A stretch of 64,000 nt of DNA from Lysinibacillus fusiformis (GCF_016925635.1 NZ_CP070490.1:682001-746000); one strand, 5' to 3'. Positions 16,235 through 25,725 are shown, numbered from the stretch's first letter. Numbers and translations are program-made. Notes: generated from the sequence alone by a model not told the origin.

Positions 16235-16683
16235 TGATGATCCTCTGGCAAAAATGCAGAAACAGGTCCTAATTCATTTGTTAAATAATGATGAACTGCT
16301 GGCGAGAACTGCTTTAAAGGTGTTAAATTGGCTGTTAGAACATGAATAACCTCTTGGATATCTACTTCTATAAACTCACGCACAAGCATTTTACGCAAGC
16401 CAACAACTGCTTTGTATGGTGCTTCCATTTCAGCAGCTACAACTTTCTCATCGACTAAAATATCAATAATATCCTCGTAGCTTCCAGGATCACGCATAAT
16501 GAATCCGTCAATCATTAAATTTCCTACATCCATCATTGACTCCATAATGTTGTGTCCAATTCGCTCGATCGCTAATTTCTTTATATCATTCTGAAGCCAA
16601 TTATCTTCTGTCTCCAAAATAGTTAATAGCTCATCTAAGTACTGTAAATTTTTTGTGATTTTATTACGATCTACAAAATACAC
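16231..16683 (-). CDS. yutE: YutE-like DUF86/HepT-like protein
   Basis: 150 aa from GTG at 16681-16683 (MYFVDRNKITKNLQYLDEL), with GGGGGC upstream. An upstream ATG lies in the ribosome binding site. It is all-helical with the DUF86/HepT pattern (ERIGHNIMESMMDVGNLMI, then YKAVVGLRKMLVREF). HepT proteins are RNase toxins or AMPylation targets paired with a MNT nucleotidyltransferase. No MNT gene is adjacent here and the chromosomal yutE is conserved as a housekeeping gene, so a toxin role is not supported. It overlaps yutF by four bases. Confidence 0.8.
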   Translation of the reverse strand: MYFVDRNKITKNLQYLDELLTILETEDNWLQNDIKKLAIERIGHNIMESMMDVGNLMIDGFIMRDPGSYEDIIDILVDEKVVAAEMEAPYKAVVGLRKMLVREFIEVDIQEVIHVLTANLTPLKQFSPAVHHYLTNELGPVSAFLPEDHQ

Positions 16684-16772
16684 AAGGAAAGCCCCCATTC
16701 AAAATCTTTAAAAGTTGATAGTCTTTTCTCTTCTATAGTACCATAACTATAGGATTGGAAGGAGATTAAAAG

Positions 16773-17039
16773 ATGGAACGTTTTTTTTTATATGATGATG
16801 TAGAAGATACAAAAACACGATTTGTTAGTTTTGCTGGACAAAAGTTGCGTTATGATTTAGCTATATTACAATCTGGCCGCTTCTTTGGTAAAGTGCTTGT
16901 CATGGATATCCAGTTTGGCCGATTTGCTATTATTGGTCCTGATGATGTAGAAGAGCCTGGTTACTTAGAACATGTGTACAATCGCACAGAAGAAGAAACA
17001 ATCGAATTACGAGATTATTTACGTGAATTATTGAACTAA
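16773..17039 (+). CDS. DUF3055 family protein
   Basis: 88 aa, ATG with GGAAGGAGA upstream. It matches the DUF3055 (SAV0927-like) pattern: ERFFLYDDVEDTKTRFVSF at the start and FAIIGPDDVEEPGYLEHVY in the middle. It is a small soluble alpha/beta protein of unknown function, conserved in Bacillaceae at this locus. It is divergent from yutE. Confidence 0.85.
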   Translation: MERFFLYDDVEDTKTRFVSFAGQKLRYDLAILQSGRFFGKVLVMDIQFGRFAIIGPDDVEEPGYLEHVYNRTEEETIELRDYLRELLN

Positions 17040-17064
17040 CACCCATTTTATTGGGTGTTTTTTA
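17039..17064 (+). terminator. intrinsic terminator of the DUF3055 gene
   Basis: ACACCCA / TGGGTGT with a short loop and a T6 tail. It begins inside the stop codon. Confidence 0.8.
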
Positions 17065-17121
17065 TATGGCATAAAAAAATTCCGCTAGCCATAGGCAATT
17101 GCGAAATCTTTTTATGAATTG

Positions 17122-17304
17122 TTATTTATTTAAAGTGGATGGATTATCTTTATTATGAGGCTTGTCTTTATTTTCATTATCATTTTGCTTTTTCGCTTGT
17201 TGATTTTGACCAATCACAGCTAAATCATCTACACTAATATCAAAACCATATCCATATTCCTCTCGATCTAATGGCTTTTTATTGCGCTTTTCTTTTGCCA
17301 ACAT
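17122..17304 (-). CDS. small hydrophilic hypothetical protein
   Basis: 60 aa from the second of two adjacent ATGs at 17302-17304, downstream of TGGAGGTGATG. A TTG at the next codon is also possible. The N-terminal half is ordered-looking (LDREEYGYGFDISVDDLAVI) and the C-terminal half is a low-complexity Asn/Lys/Asp/Gln tail (KKQNDNENKDKPHNKDNPS). It has no membrane segment. The family is not recognised. The strong ribosome binding site supports expression. Confidence 0.7.
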   Translation of the reverse strand: MLAKEKRNKKPLDREEYGYGFDISVDDLAVIGQNQQAKKQNDNENKDKPHNKDNPSTLNK

Positions 17305-17367
17305 CATCACCTCCACTCATAAATTATCCCTTTTTAAATAATTTATACTTCCTTTTTTGCAGTACTT

Positions 17368-17895
17368 TTAAGCTGTTGCATCTTTAATAATCCACTGGGC
17401 AGCGCTTATTAAATCTGGAAAGACAGCATCTGCTAAAGGGTCTTGTTGCCCTAAGAATACGCCCTTTGTTCCTGCCTGTTTTCCTGCAATAATATCCGTA
17501 TCCGTATCGCCTACCATATAGGATTTTGCTAAATCAATGTTATATTTCTTTCCTAAATCCACAATTAATTTGCTATTGGGCTTTCGGCATGCACAGCCCG
17601 ACTTAGGCTTATGGGGACAATAAACAACTTCATGGATGGTTGCCCCTTTTTTCTTTAGCTCCTTCACCATATGCTCATGAATTTTCTGTAAGCCCGTTTC
17701 CTTCATGAAACCTAAACCGACACCACCTTGATTTGTCACGACAAACACATAATCGAAATGCTTATTTAGCTTCCTGATTGCCTCAGGCACTTGTGGTAAA
17801 AAATACAAATCCTTAGGCTTATTCACAAACTTCACACGATTCGTTAGTACTTCATTGATGACACCATCACGATCTAAAAATACGGCTCTTTTCAT
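17368..17895 (-). CDS. HAD-IIIA phosphatase, GmhB/histidinol-phosphatase type
   Basis: 175 aa from ATG at 17893-17895, preceded by AAGGTG. Motifs are FLDRDGVINEV (nucleophile Asp), VFVVTNQGGVG, a zinc loop CPHKPKSGCACRKP with three Cys and a His, and VGDTDTDIIAG. The zinc loop is characteristic of GmhB (D-glycero-D-manno-heptose 1,7-bisphosphate 7-phosphatase) and HisB-N. A heptose pathway is not visible here, so the substrate in this organism is open. Confidence 0.85.
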   Translation of the reverse strand: MKRAVFLDRDGVINEVLTNRVKFVNKPKDLYFLPQVPEAIRKLNKHFDYVFVVTNQGGVGLGFMKETGLQKIHEHMVKELKKKGATIHEVVYCPHKPKSGCACRKPNSKLIVDLGKKYNIDLAKSYMVGDTDTDIIAGKQAGTKGVFLGQQDPLADAVFPDLISAAQWIIKDATA

Positions 17896-17968
17896 TTGCA
17901 ACACACCTTCAATAAGCTGTTTTGTGCTTTAGTTTTCCCCAATTACGCAAAAGCTAACAATGACGAAG

Positions 17969-18001
17969 AAAAAACCTGATGCCTATCACATCAGGTTTTT
18001 T
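17969..18001 (-). terminator. intrinsic terminator after yutD
   Basis: The stem AAACCTGATG / CATCAGGTTT with a short loop, with A and T runs both sides, sits 12 bp past the yutD stop. Confidence 0.85.
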
Positions 18002-18012
18002 CGTATAATAAT

Positions 18013-18360
18013 TTATTCTGCTAAAGGTTCATGGTCTGTTGGCTTTGTTACTTCACTCATATCCACTACTTCCGGCTGTTTCATGACTTTTCCTATTTTA
18101 CGTAACACAAAATAAGCACAGCCAAAATTACAATATTCGTATAGATAATCTTGAAGCGTACTTATTTTCGTATCAAAAGTGGATTTTTGATTTTTATCAT
18201 CAAAAAAGCCCTTTAAACGTAATTGATTATAGCCCCAATCACCTACAATATAATCGTATCTAGCTAAGATATCTGAGTACCTTTCCTGAAAAACTTCCTC
18301 CTGAAAGGCCTCTCGATAATCTTCTAATAGTTCATATTCTAATCCTTCAACTATGATCAA
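18013..18360 (-). CDS. yutD: YutD-like DUF1027 family protein
   Basis: 115 aa, starting at TTG 18358-18360 with AAGGGTGGTG upstream. The central part (ARYDYIVGDWGYNQLRLKG, then LQDYLYEYCNFGCAYFVLR) matches the YutD family. It ends with an acidic tail. Its function is unknown, but the gene stays next to lipA in many Bacillaceae. The two genes are 33 bp apart on the same strand here, so they likely share a transcript. Confidence 0.85.
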   Translation of the reverse strand: MIIVEGLEYELLEDYREAFQEEVFQERYSDILARYDYIVGDWGYNQLRLKGFFDDKNQKSTFDTKISTLQDYLYEYCNFGCAYFVLRKIGKVMKQPEVVDMSEVTKPTDHEPLAE

Positions 18361-18393
18361 AGTGACACCACCCTTTTCGTTCAGCCTTGACGT

Positions 18394-19311
18394 TTACACT
18401 TCTGCTTGTAATTGACGTTCTTTCGTTGCAGCATTTACTTGTTCATCTGCATGATAACTACTACGTACAAGTGGGCCAGCCTCACAATGTTTGAAGCCTT
18501 TCTCCATCGCAATCTTACGCAGTTTACCAAATTCTATTGGTGAATAGTATTTTTTAACTGGTAAATGCTTTTTCGTTGGCTGCAAATATTGACCAATCGT
18601 CATAATATCTACATTATTCGCACGTAAATCGTCCATTACTTCTAATATTTCTTCATGTGTTTCGCCTAATCCAATCATTAATGATGATTTCGTTGGAATT
18701 TCAGGCTGCATCTCTTTAGCTAAACGCAGGAACTCTAGAGAGCGGTCGTATTTTGCACGAGCACGCACTCTTGGTGTTAAACGGCGTACCGTTTCAATAT
18801 TATGATTTAAAATATCTGGTTTTGCATCCATTAACATTTGAAGGTTCTCCTTCATTCCACCTAAATCTGATGGCAATACTTCAACAGATGTGAAAGGACT
18901 TTTACGTCGAATAGCACGTACTGTTTCTGCTAAAACTTGGGCACCGCCATCCTTTAAATCGTCTCGCGCTACCATTGTAATAACAACGTGCTTTAAATTC
19001 ATAATGGCTACTGAATCAGCAACGCGCTCAGGTTCTGCCAAATCTAGTTCATTTGGTAAACCTGTTTTCACTGCACAGAAACGACAAGCACGTGTACAAA
19101 CGGAACCAAGAATCATCATGGTAGCAGTACGTCTCTCTCCCCAGCATTCATGGATATTTGGACAACGAGCTTCTTCACATACTGTATGCAGATTTTTCTC
19201 ACGCATCAGCTTTTTAAGCCCTTTATATTCATCATTCGTGTTTAGTTTTATTTTTAGCCAGTCTGGCTTTCTTACATGTTCTTCTTTACTTGTAGGTTTA
19301 CAAGATGTCAT
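18394..19311 (-). CDS. lipA: lipoyl synthase
   Basis: 305 aa from ATG at 19309-19311, with AGGGGCG upstream. Both [4Fe-4S] sites are present: [12 protein letters not shown] (auxiliary cluster, C-x4-C-x5-C) and CTRACRFC (radical SAM C-x3-C-x2-C). The C-terminal RSSYHADE is typical. LipA inserts two sulfurs into octanoyl groups on GcvH and on E2 subunits. The gcvH gene at 50833-51213 encodes the usual octanoyl carrier in this group. The enzyme needs Fe-S clusters from the suf system encoded nearby. Confidence 0.96.
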   Translation of the reverse strand: MTSCKPTSKEEHVRKPDWLKIKLNTNDEYKGLKKLMREKNLHTVCEEARCPNIHECWGERRTATMMILGSVCTRACRFCAVKTGLPNELDLAEPERVADSVAIMNLKHVVITMVARDDLKDGGAQVLAETVRAIRRKSPFTSVEVLPSDLGGMKENLQMLMDAKPDILNHNIETVRRLTPRVRARAKYDRSLEFLRLAKEMQPEIPTKSSLMIGLGETHEEILEVMDDLRANNVDIMTIGQYLQPTKKHLPVKKYYSPIEFGKLRKIAMEKGFKHCEAGPLVRSSYHADEQVNAATKERQLQAEV

Positions 19312-19418
19312 ACGAATATCGCCCCTATCAAAAATATGCATTTTTTAATATTAACTATCTTCACTGTTGTCAATGTAACATATTCAAGGCACTCCAACAA
19401 CTATCACAACAAACATTT

Positions 19419-20195
19419 CTACTTATAAGGGACAGGTATTTCTATGGAAGGCTGAGGCGCATCACTACTATTGGTATAAATGTTTGGAACAGGTCCCCTT
19501 GTTAGGCCCATCGCGACAGGGATATCCTGCGCAACGGTTGAAGATTTACTAGCAAATGGGACAATAATCTGGACATTTACCTCTAAATGAATCCCTACCT
19601 CCACATAAGCACTGTTGATCCCAAATTCTTGAATGGAGGATGTCACATTACTATGAACATTACCAATCACATGGAAGCGAATCGGGATCTTTGGCCCTAA
19701 ATTTCCAAGTAAAGGAATATTGGCTGCTTGACCAAGCGGTACAAAAAAGACAATGCCATCTCCATCTTGAATTCTGTTAATATCATATTCAACATTATCT
19801 AATTCAGGTAAATGGGCTAGTTCTCCTTGTTCAGCTTGCTCCAAATACATTTTAACAAGCTCTAATGTCTCTGCTCGAACACGATTAATGATTTCTGTAT
19901 TAAACTTAGTCGTCATCATTTCAGACGTACCTGGAGGAATATCTTCAATGATATCATTTACATCTAATACATTTGAGGTGCGCGAATTAATCGCCTTACT
20001 CACAACGTAAGATGCAATTTTCGTGGTTTGTACTTCAGCATATTGCAAATAGGTTGGCATGAGCCGTTCATTTAAATAATAAATAAATAATATAAGGCAA
20101 ACAACCACACTAACAATTAAAATCGTTAATTTATTAAGACGCATTCCCCTTCTACCATATGAGCGTAATTTCATTCTTTTTCGAGGGAAAAACAA
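19419..20195 (-). CDS. yunB: sporulation protein YunB
   Basis: 258 aa if started at TTG 20193-20195, which follows AGGAGGAG at a good distance. An ATG 7 codons further upstream lies within a terminator stem. After a short basic N-terminus there is one membrane helix (LTILIVSVVVCLILFIYYL), and the rest is predicted outside the membrane. The features ASYVVSKAINSRTSNVLDV and IPLGNLGPKIPIRFHVIGN-type segments fit YunB. In B. subtilis yunB is controlled by SigmaE and needed for proper sporulation. I see no clear SigmaE promoter within the gap. Confidence 0.85.
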   Translation of the reverse strand: MFFPRKRMKLRSYGRRGMRLNKLTILIVSVVVCLILFIYYLNERLMPTYLQYAEVQTTKIASYVVSKAINSRTSNVLDVNDIIEDIPPGTSEMMTTKFNTEIINRVRAETLELVKMYLEQAEQGELAHLPELDNVEYDINRIQDGDGIVFFVPLGQAANIPLLGNLGPKIPIRFHVIGNVHSNVTSSIQEFGINSAYVEVGIHLEVNVQIIVPFASKSSTVAQDIPVAMGLTRGPVPNIYTNSSDAPQPSIEIPVPYK

Positions 20196-20235
20196 AAAAA
20201 TCTCCTCCTGTTCCATAACGTATGAACAGGAGGAG
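20196..20235 (-). terminator. terminator of the HD-GYP gene; 3' arm holds the yunB ribosome binding site
   Basis: On the minus strand CTCCTCCTGTTC (20224-20235) pairs perfectly with GAACAGGAGGAG (20202-20213) over a 10-base loop, then ATTTTTTT. The AGGAGGAG in the 3' arm is the only good ribosome binding site for yunB. Confidence 0.85.
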
Positions 20236-20239
20236 CAAT

Positions 20240-21349
20240 TTATTCTACTTTAGCGGGAACCACGTAATCGGTCTCAACATTTTCAATTGTCACACCAGGA
20301 TAATCCACTAAATTCATTTCATATGTAGCTGCGAGCAATTGATCTTGTTCTTCAAAAATACGAATCCACGGTAATGCCGCATCCAATGTGTTTTGTCTAG
20401 ATACAATACCACGGCGTCCATCAGATAATTTTAAAATAACACCGTTTGGATAATGGACGACAGCTCTTTTTAAAGCTTTTACAATCCTTGCATCATAAAG
20501 AGTACCAGAGCCAGCTTCAACAATAGCAAGCCCTTGTGAAGGTAGCATCTTCTCACGGTAAACACGATTTGTTGTAACAGCGTCAAAAACATCTGCAACC
20601 CCAATAATCTTGGCAAATGGATGAATTTCAAAGTCAACAAGTCCTCTTGGGTAGCCGCTTCCATCAATACGCTCATGATGTTGGAAAGCACAGTGCGCCA
20701 CAAGCAGAGAGATTGAATGTAAATTCCGCAATAAATCAAAGCCATAACGAGCATGCATTTTCATCGTTTCAAACTCATCATTCGTTAGACGTCCTGGCTT
20801 TGTTAAAATATCTTTTGGTACCATGAGTTTACCAACATCATGCAATAATGCACCGATCCCGATTAAGCGAAGATCCTCAGCAGAATATCCAAGCTCTTTG
20901 GCAATTGCAATAGAATACAAAGTCACTTGGAAGGAGTGTTGATATAAATATTCATCAAATAAATAAGCATCTGTTAAAATCGTTAAAATTTCATTATTTC
21001 CAGTAACTGCGGAAAGTAGTTCATCTACAATTGAGACAATTGTCTTTGATTGCTGATCTAATATATAAGAAGCATTTACTGGATTTAAACCATCAATGGA
21101 TTGGAATGAATCTTTTATCGTTTTGATTACTTTATTTCGCGTAGCAGGTGGTACAGTCTCTTCTACTTCTATACCTTCAGAAATCTCATCGTCAATATAT
21201 AAATAATGTGTATTTAACTGTTGAAGTCTTTGAATAATACGGTCATTAATGACAACATCTTTCTTTAAAAGCGGATGACCTGCCTCATTCCAAATGGTTC
21301 TTCCTAATACCATTCCTTCTTTTAATACATCGATTGAAATTAATCGCAT
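20240..21349 (-). CDS. HD-GYP domain protein, probable c-di-GMP phosphodiesterase
   Basis: 369 aa. The N-terminal part (MRLISIDVLKEGMVLGRTIW) resembles DUF3391-type sequences. The HD-GYP core is about residues 130-290, with LLHDVGK for the HD pair, and HHERIDGSGYPRGL, an exact HHE-x4-GYP signature. The C-terminal 70 residues (LKLSDGRRGIVSRQN) are of a type seen after HD-GYP domains in Bacillota. HD-GYP enzymes hydrolyse c-di-GMP to GMP. This gives a possible link to the PilZ-domain synthase at 39190-41055. Confidence 0.9.
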   Translation of the reverse strand: MRLISIDVLKEGMVLGRTIWNEAGHPLLKKDVVINDRIIQRLQQLNTHYLYIDDEISEGIEVEETVPPATRNKVIKTIKDSFQSIDGLNPVNASYILDQQSKTIVSIVDELLSAVTGNNEILTILTDAYLFDEYLYQHSFQVTLYSIAIAKELGYSAEDLRLIGIGALLHDVGKLMVPKDILTKPGRLTNDEFETMKMHARYGFDLLRNLHSISLLVAHCAFQHHERIDGSGYPRGLVDFEIHPFAKIIGVADVFDAVTTNRVYREKMLPSQGLAIVEAGSGTLYDARIVKALKRAVVHYPNGVILKLSDGRRGIVSRQNTLDAALPWIRIFEEQDQLLAATYEMNLVDYPGVTIENVETDYVVPAKVE

Positions 21350-21382
21350 GACTTCTTCCCCATTCCATTCTTTAAACTCTCT

Positions 21383-22750
21383 CTATTGTTTAAAGAATCT
21401 TTGACCATAATCTATCATAATGTTTCGTAAAAATTCAGGTAAAATATATTGTTTTTTTGCATATTTAAAACTTGGATAAAAATAACCAAATGTAAACAGA
21501 TCCAATGTGACCAGTTTATAAATGTGATCTGGATCTGCTAGCTTACCATTAATCAATAATTGGCGATTTTCATTCATGGAAAATCCATATGTCAATATTT
21601 TCCCAAAAATGACGCCTCTAAACCCTAGTCCTTTTAATTCGATATAGGGCCACTCTTCATTTTTAGATTGCATATATATTTCTTTCATTTCAGCAACAGA
21701 TAATTCAATTGTACATAAATTAATTGGATGAGGAAAAATTCGGTGCAAATCTAGGGCAGTCACTGTTCCCTTAGGAAGCCCATCTAAAAATATCCCTGCA
21801 TTGAATAATGCACAGTCAGCACCGCTTTTTTCCAAAATTGCATGTGCAAATAAATCAGATAGCTGTGAATAATGGAACCATTCCTTGTTGTAGGCTTTCT
21901 TTGTTGTAAAAACTGGAGTATCCAATATTCTGTTTCCTTCATCCTCCAAAAACTGCACCATTTCCTGTTCATTTTTAACAATTGGCAAATCCTTATTATG
22001 AATTAAAGTATCCTTTTTTTCAACAATTTTCCTCAATTTTTTATCATATTCTATGACAAGATGTCCAGTATATTGTCCAAACTTTCCTCCACCCGTCAGT
22101 AAAACACCATTAATGATTTTGCCATCTGGCAGGACATGATGTGTATGAGAGCCGAATATAACATCAATTTCTGGACATTCTTCCGCTAAGAGCTCATCCT
22201 CGGTAATACCTAAATGGGATAAGCATACTACAATGTCTACTTCTTCACGTAGTTGATGAGCTAGACGGAGCAATGTACTGCGAGCCTCGTCCATGTGCCA
22301 GTTTAATTCTTCATAATACACTTCAAACATGGCAGTGGCAGCAATGACACCCAACTTCGTACCTGTTGCTGTTGTTATTATTACAAAAGGTTTCATCCAT
22401 GCTGGTTTCTTCCCGTCAGAGGCATATACATTTGCCACAACGACATCAAAATCTGCATGATCATACAAGTGAAAGAGCTCTTCATGGGACAATGTAATGC
22501 CTTCATTGTTACCGATTGTCACAACATCGTAACCCGCCTCGTTGAGCAATTGCACATTGCCTTTTCCAACTGTTGCTTCTGTATAAATATTGGAACGATC
22601 TAAATGATCTCCAACATCAAACAAAAAGCTTGTTTCTCCTATATTTTCCAGATTATTTCTTATCTCTTTCACATAGCTTTGCATTCGTGGCCAATACTTA
22701 AAATGACTATGCAAATCATTTGTGTGAAAAATATGGATTTTTTCAAGCAT
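21383..22750 (-). CDS. yunD: YunD-like metallophosphatase/5'-nucleotidase
   Basis: 455 aa from ATG at 22748-22750, with GTGAGGTGG upstream. Metallophosphoesterase motifs are IFHTNDLHSHF, LFDVGDHLDRS, TIGNNEG (GNNE in place of the common GNHE, usual in YunD), and VIFGSHTHHVLP. A 5'-nucleotidase C-terminal domain follows (LFNAGIFLDGLPKGTVTALD). It has no signal peptide, so it is cytoplasmic, unlike secreted 5'-nucleotidases. Likely substrates are nucleotides or similar phosphate esters. Confidence 0.9.
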   Translation of the reverse strand: MLEKIHIFHTNDLHSHFKYWPRMQSYVKEIRNNLENIGETSFLFDVGDHLDRSNIYTEATVGKGNVQLLNEAGYDVVTIGNNEGITLSHEELFHLYDHADFDVVVANVYASDGKKPAWMKPFVIITTATGTKLGVIAATAMFEVYYEELNWHMDEARSTLLRLAHQLREEVDIVVCLSHLGITEDELLAEECPEIDVIFGSHTHHVLPDGKIINGVLLTGGGKFGQYTGHLVIEYDKKLRKIVEKKDTLIHNKDLPIVKNEQEMVQFLEDEGNRILDTPVFTTKKAYNKEWFHYSQLSDLFAHAILEKSGADCALFNAGIFLDGLPKGTVTALDLHRIFPHPINLCTIELSVAEMKEIYMQSKNEEWPYIELKGLGFRGVIFGKILTYGFSMNENRQLLINGKLADPDHIYKLVTLDLFTFGYFYPSFKYAKKQYILPEFLRNIMIDYGQRFFKQ

Positions 22751-22772
22751 TAAAGCCACCTCACTTCAAATA

Positions 22773-23597
22773 TTAAGCTAATATGCCTTCTATAATAGAA
22801 CGAATTCCTAATAATAATAGAATAATCCGTAATGCCAGTACAAGTGTATCGGATTTAATTCTTTTATTTAACGCTGCACCGAGTTTTGCTCCAATATAAG
22901 CTCCCGGAATAACAGGAATAGTATAGAGCCATGGGACATGACCGAAATAAACATGACTTGCAGAATTAACGATGGACGTTAAAAACACCATAAACATGGA
23001 CGTTGCCACTGCGACATGTGGTGGAAATAAAAACAAAATAATCATTGCTGGCACAATCATGGAGCCGCCACCAATACCAAACAGCCCAGAAGCAAAGCCA
23101 ATACCAAATGTTATTGTAATGGCAAACCAAATGGGATAGCCATATACATAGGTTTTCCCCTCAGAGTCAGTAAATTCTTGTTGCATACCATTTTTTACAA
23201 ACCATTTTACAGGCTTCAGTTTGTCACGGACAAGCAAAATAATCGATAAAATAATAAGCAATATACCAAAGTATAAATTGAAGGATGGTAAATCTAATCC
23301 TTTATTGACCCAAGCGCCAAGGATTGTCCCTGGAATACTTCCAATAAAGAATATAAAACCACTTTTATAATCCACCGTTTTAGCTTTCATATAGCTTAGC
23401 GTGGAGGCAAGTCCCGTGAAAATCATCATCACAACTGATAAACCAACTACTTTTTGTGGTGTAATATCTGGTATCATTCCTAGATTTAAGCCGATGTATA
23501 ATGTGGCTGGTACTAAAACAATTCCACCACCTAGTCCAACTAATGAGCCAATTAGACCAGCAAACAATGCAATGATGACTAATAAAATAAACTCCAT
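22773..23597 (-). CDS. yunE: TauE/SafE family sulfite-type exporter, YunE
   Basis: 274 aa with about eight membrane helices and the duplicated TauE/SafE motifs: GSLVGLGGGIVLVPA near the N-terminus and GLFGIGGGSMIVPA in the second half. Members transport sulfite, sulfonates or other small anions, and the substrate here is not readable. The start overlaps the yunF stop by one base (TAATG), so translation is coupled, as in the yunDEF order of B. subtilis. Confidence 0.9.
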   Translation of the reverse strand: MEFILLVIIALFAGLIGSLVGLGGGIVLVPATLYIGLNLGMIPDITPQKVVGLSVVMMIFTGLASTLSYMKAKTVDYKSGFIFFIGSIPGTILGAWVNKGLDLPSFNLYFGILLIILSIILLVRDKLKPVKWFVKNGMQQEFTDSEGKTYVYGYPIWFAITITFGIGFASGLFGIGGGSMIVPAMIILFLFPPHVAVATSMFMVFLTSIVNSASHVYFGHVPWLYTIPVIPGAYIGAKLGAALNKRIKSDTLVLALRIILLLLGIRSIIEGILA

Positions 23598-24454
23598 TAT
23601 AGTTCCCCTTCAAACATGTTTAATTGTTTAGGTGCCAACCCAACATCGTTAATATTCAACATAACTTGTAACTCCTTTGCATTTTTCGCTGCATGGTTAC
23701 CTGAATTATTATTAAATAATACGAAGAGTTCATTGACCTCTGGTTCAAGCTTTTTCATCCTATGTCCAAGCTGCTGTAATTCTTCTCTATTATAATCATA
23801 TAAGAAGCGAACTTTACGCCAATTTTCTGCATTTCCTGTGTTCCGCCAGCCATGTATATTGCGACCATGGATACGGATCAACGCTTTATTAGCAGTCACT
23901 ACAGGATAGAAAGGAACAGATCCTACACCAGCCTGTGGTTCGTCACAAATCGTATGGATAAATTGATGTTCTCGTAAAAAATCCATCGTCTGCTGGACAA
24001 CATTTTCTGCATACCATGTTTGATTTCGAAACTCAATCGCCACTTCAAAATCCTTGAGCTGTTGCCGGATATACAATAAATATTTCACATTTTTCCCTTG
24101 GCAATCAAACCATGGTGGAAATTGTGCTAATATCATGGCTAGCTTTCCATAACGTTTAAATTCATTGGCACATTCAATAAAAGCATTGAACATATCATTT
24201 TTTGATTCAAAAGGAATCTCTCCACGTAAATGCCCCGTCATGCCTTGGTAAGCCTTGACAACAAAACGGAAATTTTCAGGTGTATCCTCACACCATTTTC
24301 GAACATGCTCTTTGGCTGGTATGGCATAAAAAGAAGTATCGACTTCGACCGTTAAAAAATGACCTGTATAATCAAATAATTTATCCTTTGAGGTAGTCAC
24401 TCCACTATAAAGTGAAGGGTGATCGCCCCAACCAGTTAATCCAACTACAATCAT
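23597..24454 (-). CDS. yunF: DUF72 family protein, YunF
   Basis: 285 aa from ATG at 24452-24454, with GAGGAGGATG upstream. It shows the DUF72 TIM-barrel pattern: VGLTGWGDHPSLY at the start, VEVDTSFYAIP, and IRIHGRNIHGW with LFVLFNNNSGNHAAKNA near the C-terminus. The family has a conserved cavity but no firmly established reaction. It heads a tight yunF-yunE-yunD run, so the three are one transcript. Confidence 0.88.
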   Translation of the reverse strand: MIVVGLTGWGDHPSLYSGVTTSKDKLFDYTGHFLTVEVDTSFYAIPAKEHVRKWCEDTPENFRFVVKAYQGMTGHLRGEIPFESKNDMFNAFIECANEFKRYGKLAMILAQFPPWFDCQGKNVKYLLYIRQQLKDFEVAIEFRNQTWYAENVVQQTMDFLREHQFIHTICDEPQAGVGSVPFYPVVTANKALIRIHGRNIHGWRNTGNAENWRKVRFLYDYNREELQQLGHRMKKLEPEVNELFVLFNNNSGNHAAKNAKELQVMLNINDVGLAPKQLNMFEGEL

Positions 24455-24569
24455 GTGACATCCTCCTCTATGTACATAATCATAGCACACAGTATGTCAC
24501 TACAAATAAACATCATGTAAAAAATATAGCTTCTTTTGTCTAATCGAATAGCAGGATTGTCTCCATGCA

Positions 24570-24609
24570 AAAGAAAAAGCATGAGTCCATATACCATTGA
24601 ACTCATGCT
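24570..24609 (-). terminator. intrinsic terminator of the iron-binding lipoprotein gene
   Basis: AGCATGAGT / ACTCATGCT stem, with the minus-strand T-run CTTTTTCTTTT following. Confidence 0.8.
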
Positions 24610-24627
24610 ACTTAAACGGGCTACCAG

Positions 24628-25623
24628 TTATTTCACAAGATTTTGCTGAATAGCCTCTAAAAACTTAATACGGCTGTATGCAGGGCCGCCTTCCATTAAT
24701 GGATCTAGTACATTGACAAATACTTGGTCATTTTTAAATGCATTAATATTTTGGATGATTGGATTCTTTTTAAAGTCTTCTAAAGCATTTGGCGCATCTG
24801 CATTTTCATCTGTTGAAAACTGCACAAATAAATAATCAGGATTCATATCTGCTAGCTGTTCCACAGAAATGGCCTCTTGCGATTTAGCTTTAGCAACTTC
24901 ATCAGGTACTGATAAACCAAGCTCTCCATAAAGAACAGCATTTAAAAATACTTCTTTTGGATAAACATATGCTTGTCCTCCACGAATACGAATAGCCGCC
25001 ACTTTTTGATCTTGTAGTTTCTCAGTTAACGTGGCTTTAGCAGCTTCAATATCAGCCTTATATGTAGACAATATCTTCTCTGCGTCTGCTTGCTTACCAG
25101 TTAGTTCAGCTAATAAATTCAAATTATATTCCCAGTTCGTCGAAATATGTGATACTAAAATGGTAGGAGCAATTTTTTCTAATTTACTTTGTACCTCTTC
25201 TGGGAATTTAGATGAACCTAAAATGACATCAGGATCTAATTCTAATATTTTTTCAAAGTTTGGTTTGATTTTTTCACCAATTGATTCTGCTTTGTCTGTT
25301 ACAGAAGCATATAGCTCAGGGAACTTGCCACCAACAGCAATAGCTCCTACTGGATGAACATCCAGCACAACCATATCCTCCATCGCTTCCATAGCACCTG
25401 TTACAACAATTCTTTCAACCTTTCCTGGCACTTCATAGCTTTCACCAAGATATTCAATCGTTCTCGTGCCATTTTCATTTGTAGTTTCTTCTTTTGTTTG
25501 TGTCGCTTCTTCTTTTGGTGCATCAGTGGACGATTCCTCTTCTACTGCCTTCTTCTCTCCACATGCGGCAAGAATGAGCATAAATAATGCTATAAAACTA
25601 ATAAATAGAAACTTCTTTTTCAT
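24628..25623 (-). CDS. iron-siderophore ABC transporter substrate-binding lipoprotein
   Basis: 331 aa. A lipoprotein signal peptide has lipobox LAACG at Cys21, then an Asp/Glu/Thr-rich linker. The periplasmic-binding fold of the FepB/FhuD/YfiY group is seen in VERIVVTGAMEAMEDMVVL, ILELDPDVILGSSKF and LADMNPDYLFVQFS. It binds ferric siderophores outside the membrane. The permease and ATPase genes are not in this window, so it works with a distant transporter. A Fur-like box lies about 105 bp upstream and a terminator follows, so it is monocistronic and iron-repressed. Confidence 0.92.
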   Translation of the reverse strand: MKKKFLFISFIALFMLILAACGEKKAVEEESSTDAPKEEATQTKEETTNENGTRTIEYLGESYEVPGKVERIVVTGAMEAMEDMVVLDVHPVGAIAVGGKFPELYASVTDKAESIGEKIKPNFEKILELDPDVILGSSKFPEEVQSKLEKIAPTILVSHISTNWEYNLNLLAELTGKQADAEKILSTYKADIEAAKATLTEKLQDQKVAAIRIRGGQAYVYPKEVFLNAVLYGELGLSVPDEVAKAKSQEAISVEQLADMNPDYLFVQFSTDENADAPNALEDFKKNPIIQNINAFKNDQVFVNVLDPLMEGGPAYSRIKFLEAIQQNLVK

Positions 25624-25725
25624 TTACATATTCTCCTTTGAATGATTATTGTTATGACAATTAGCTATGTCATCTTGCATATTGAAGTACTGGACATCTT
25701 AATAGTTTTATCAGCCCCTTCAATT

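Noticed and set aside
16231..16683. HepT/MNT toxin-antitoxin system
   Set aside because: A DUF86-type protein is present but no MNT nucleotidyltransferase gene adjoins it. The gene is part of a conserved housekeeping run with yutF.
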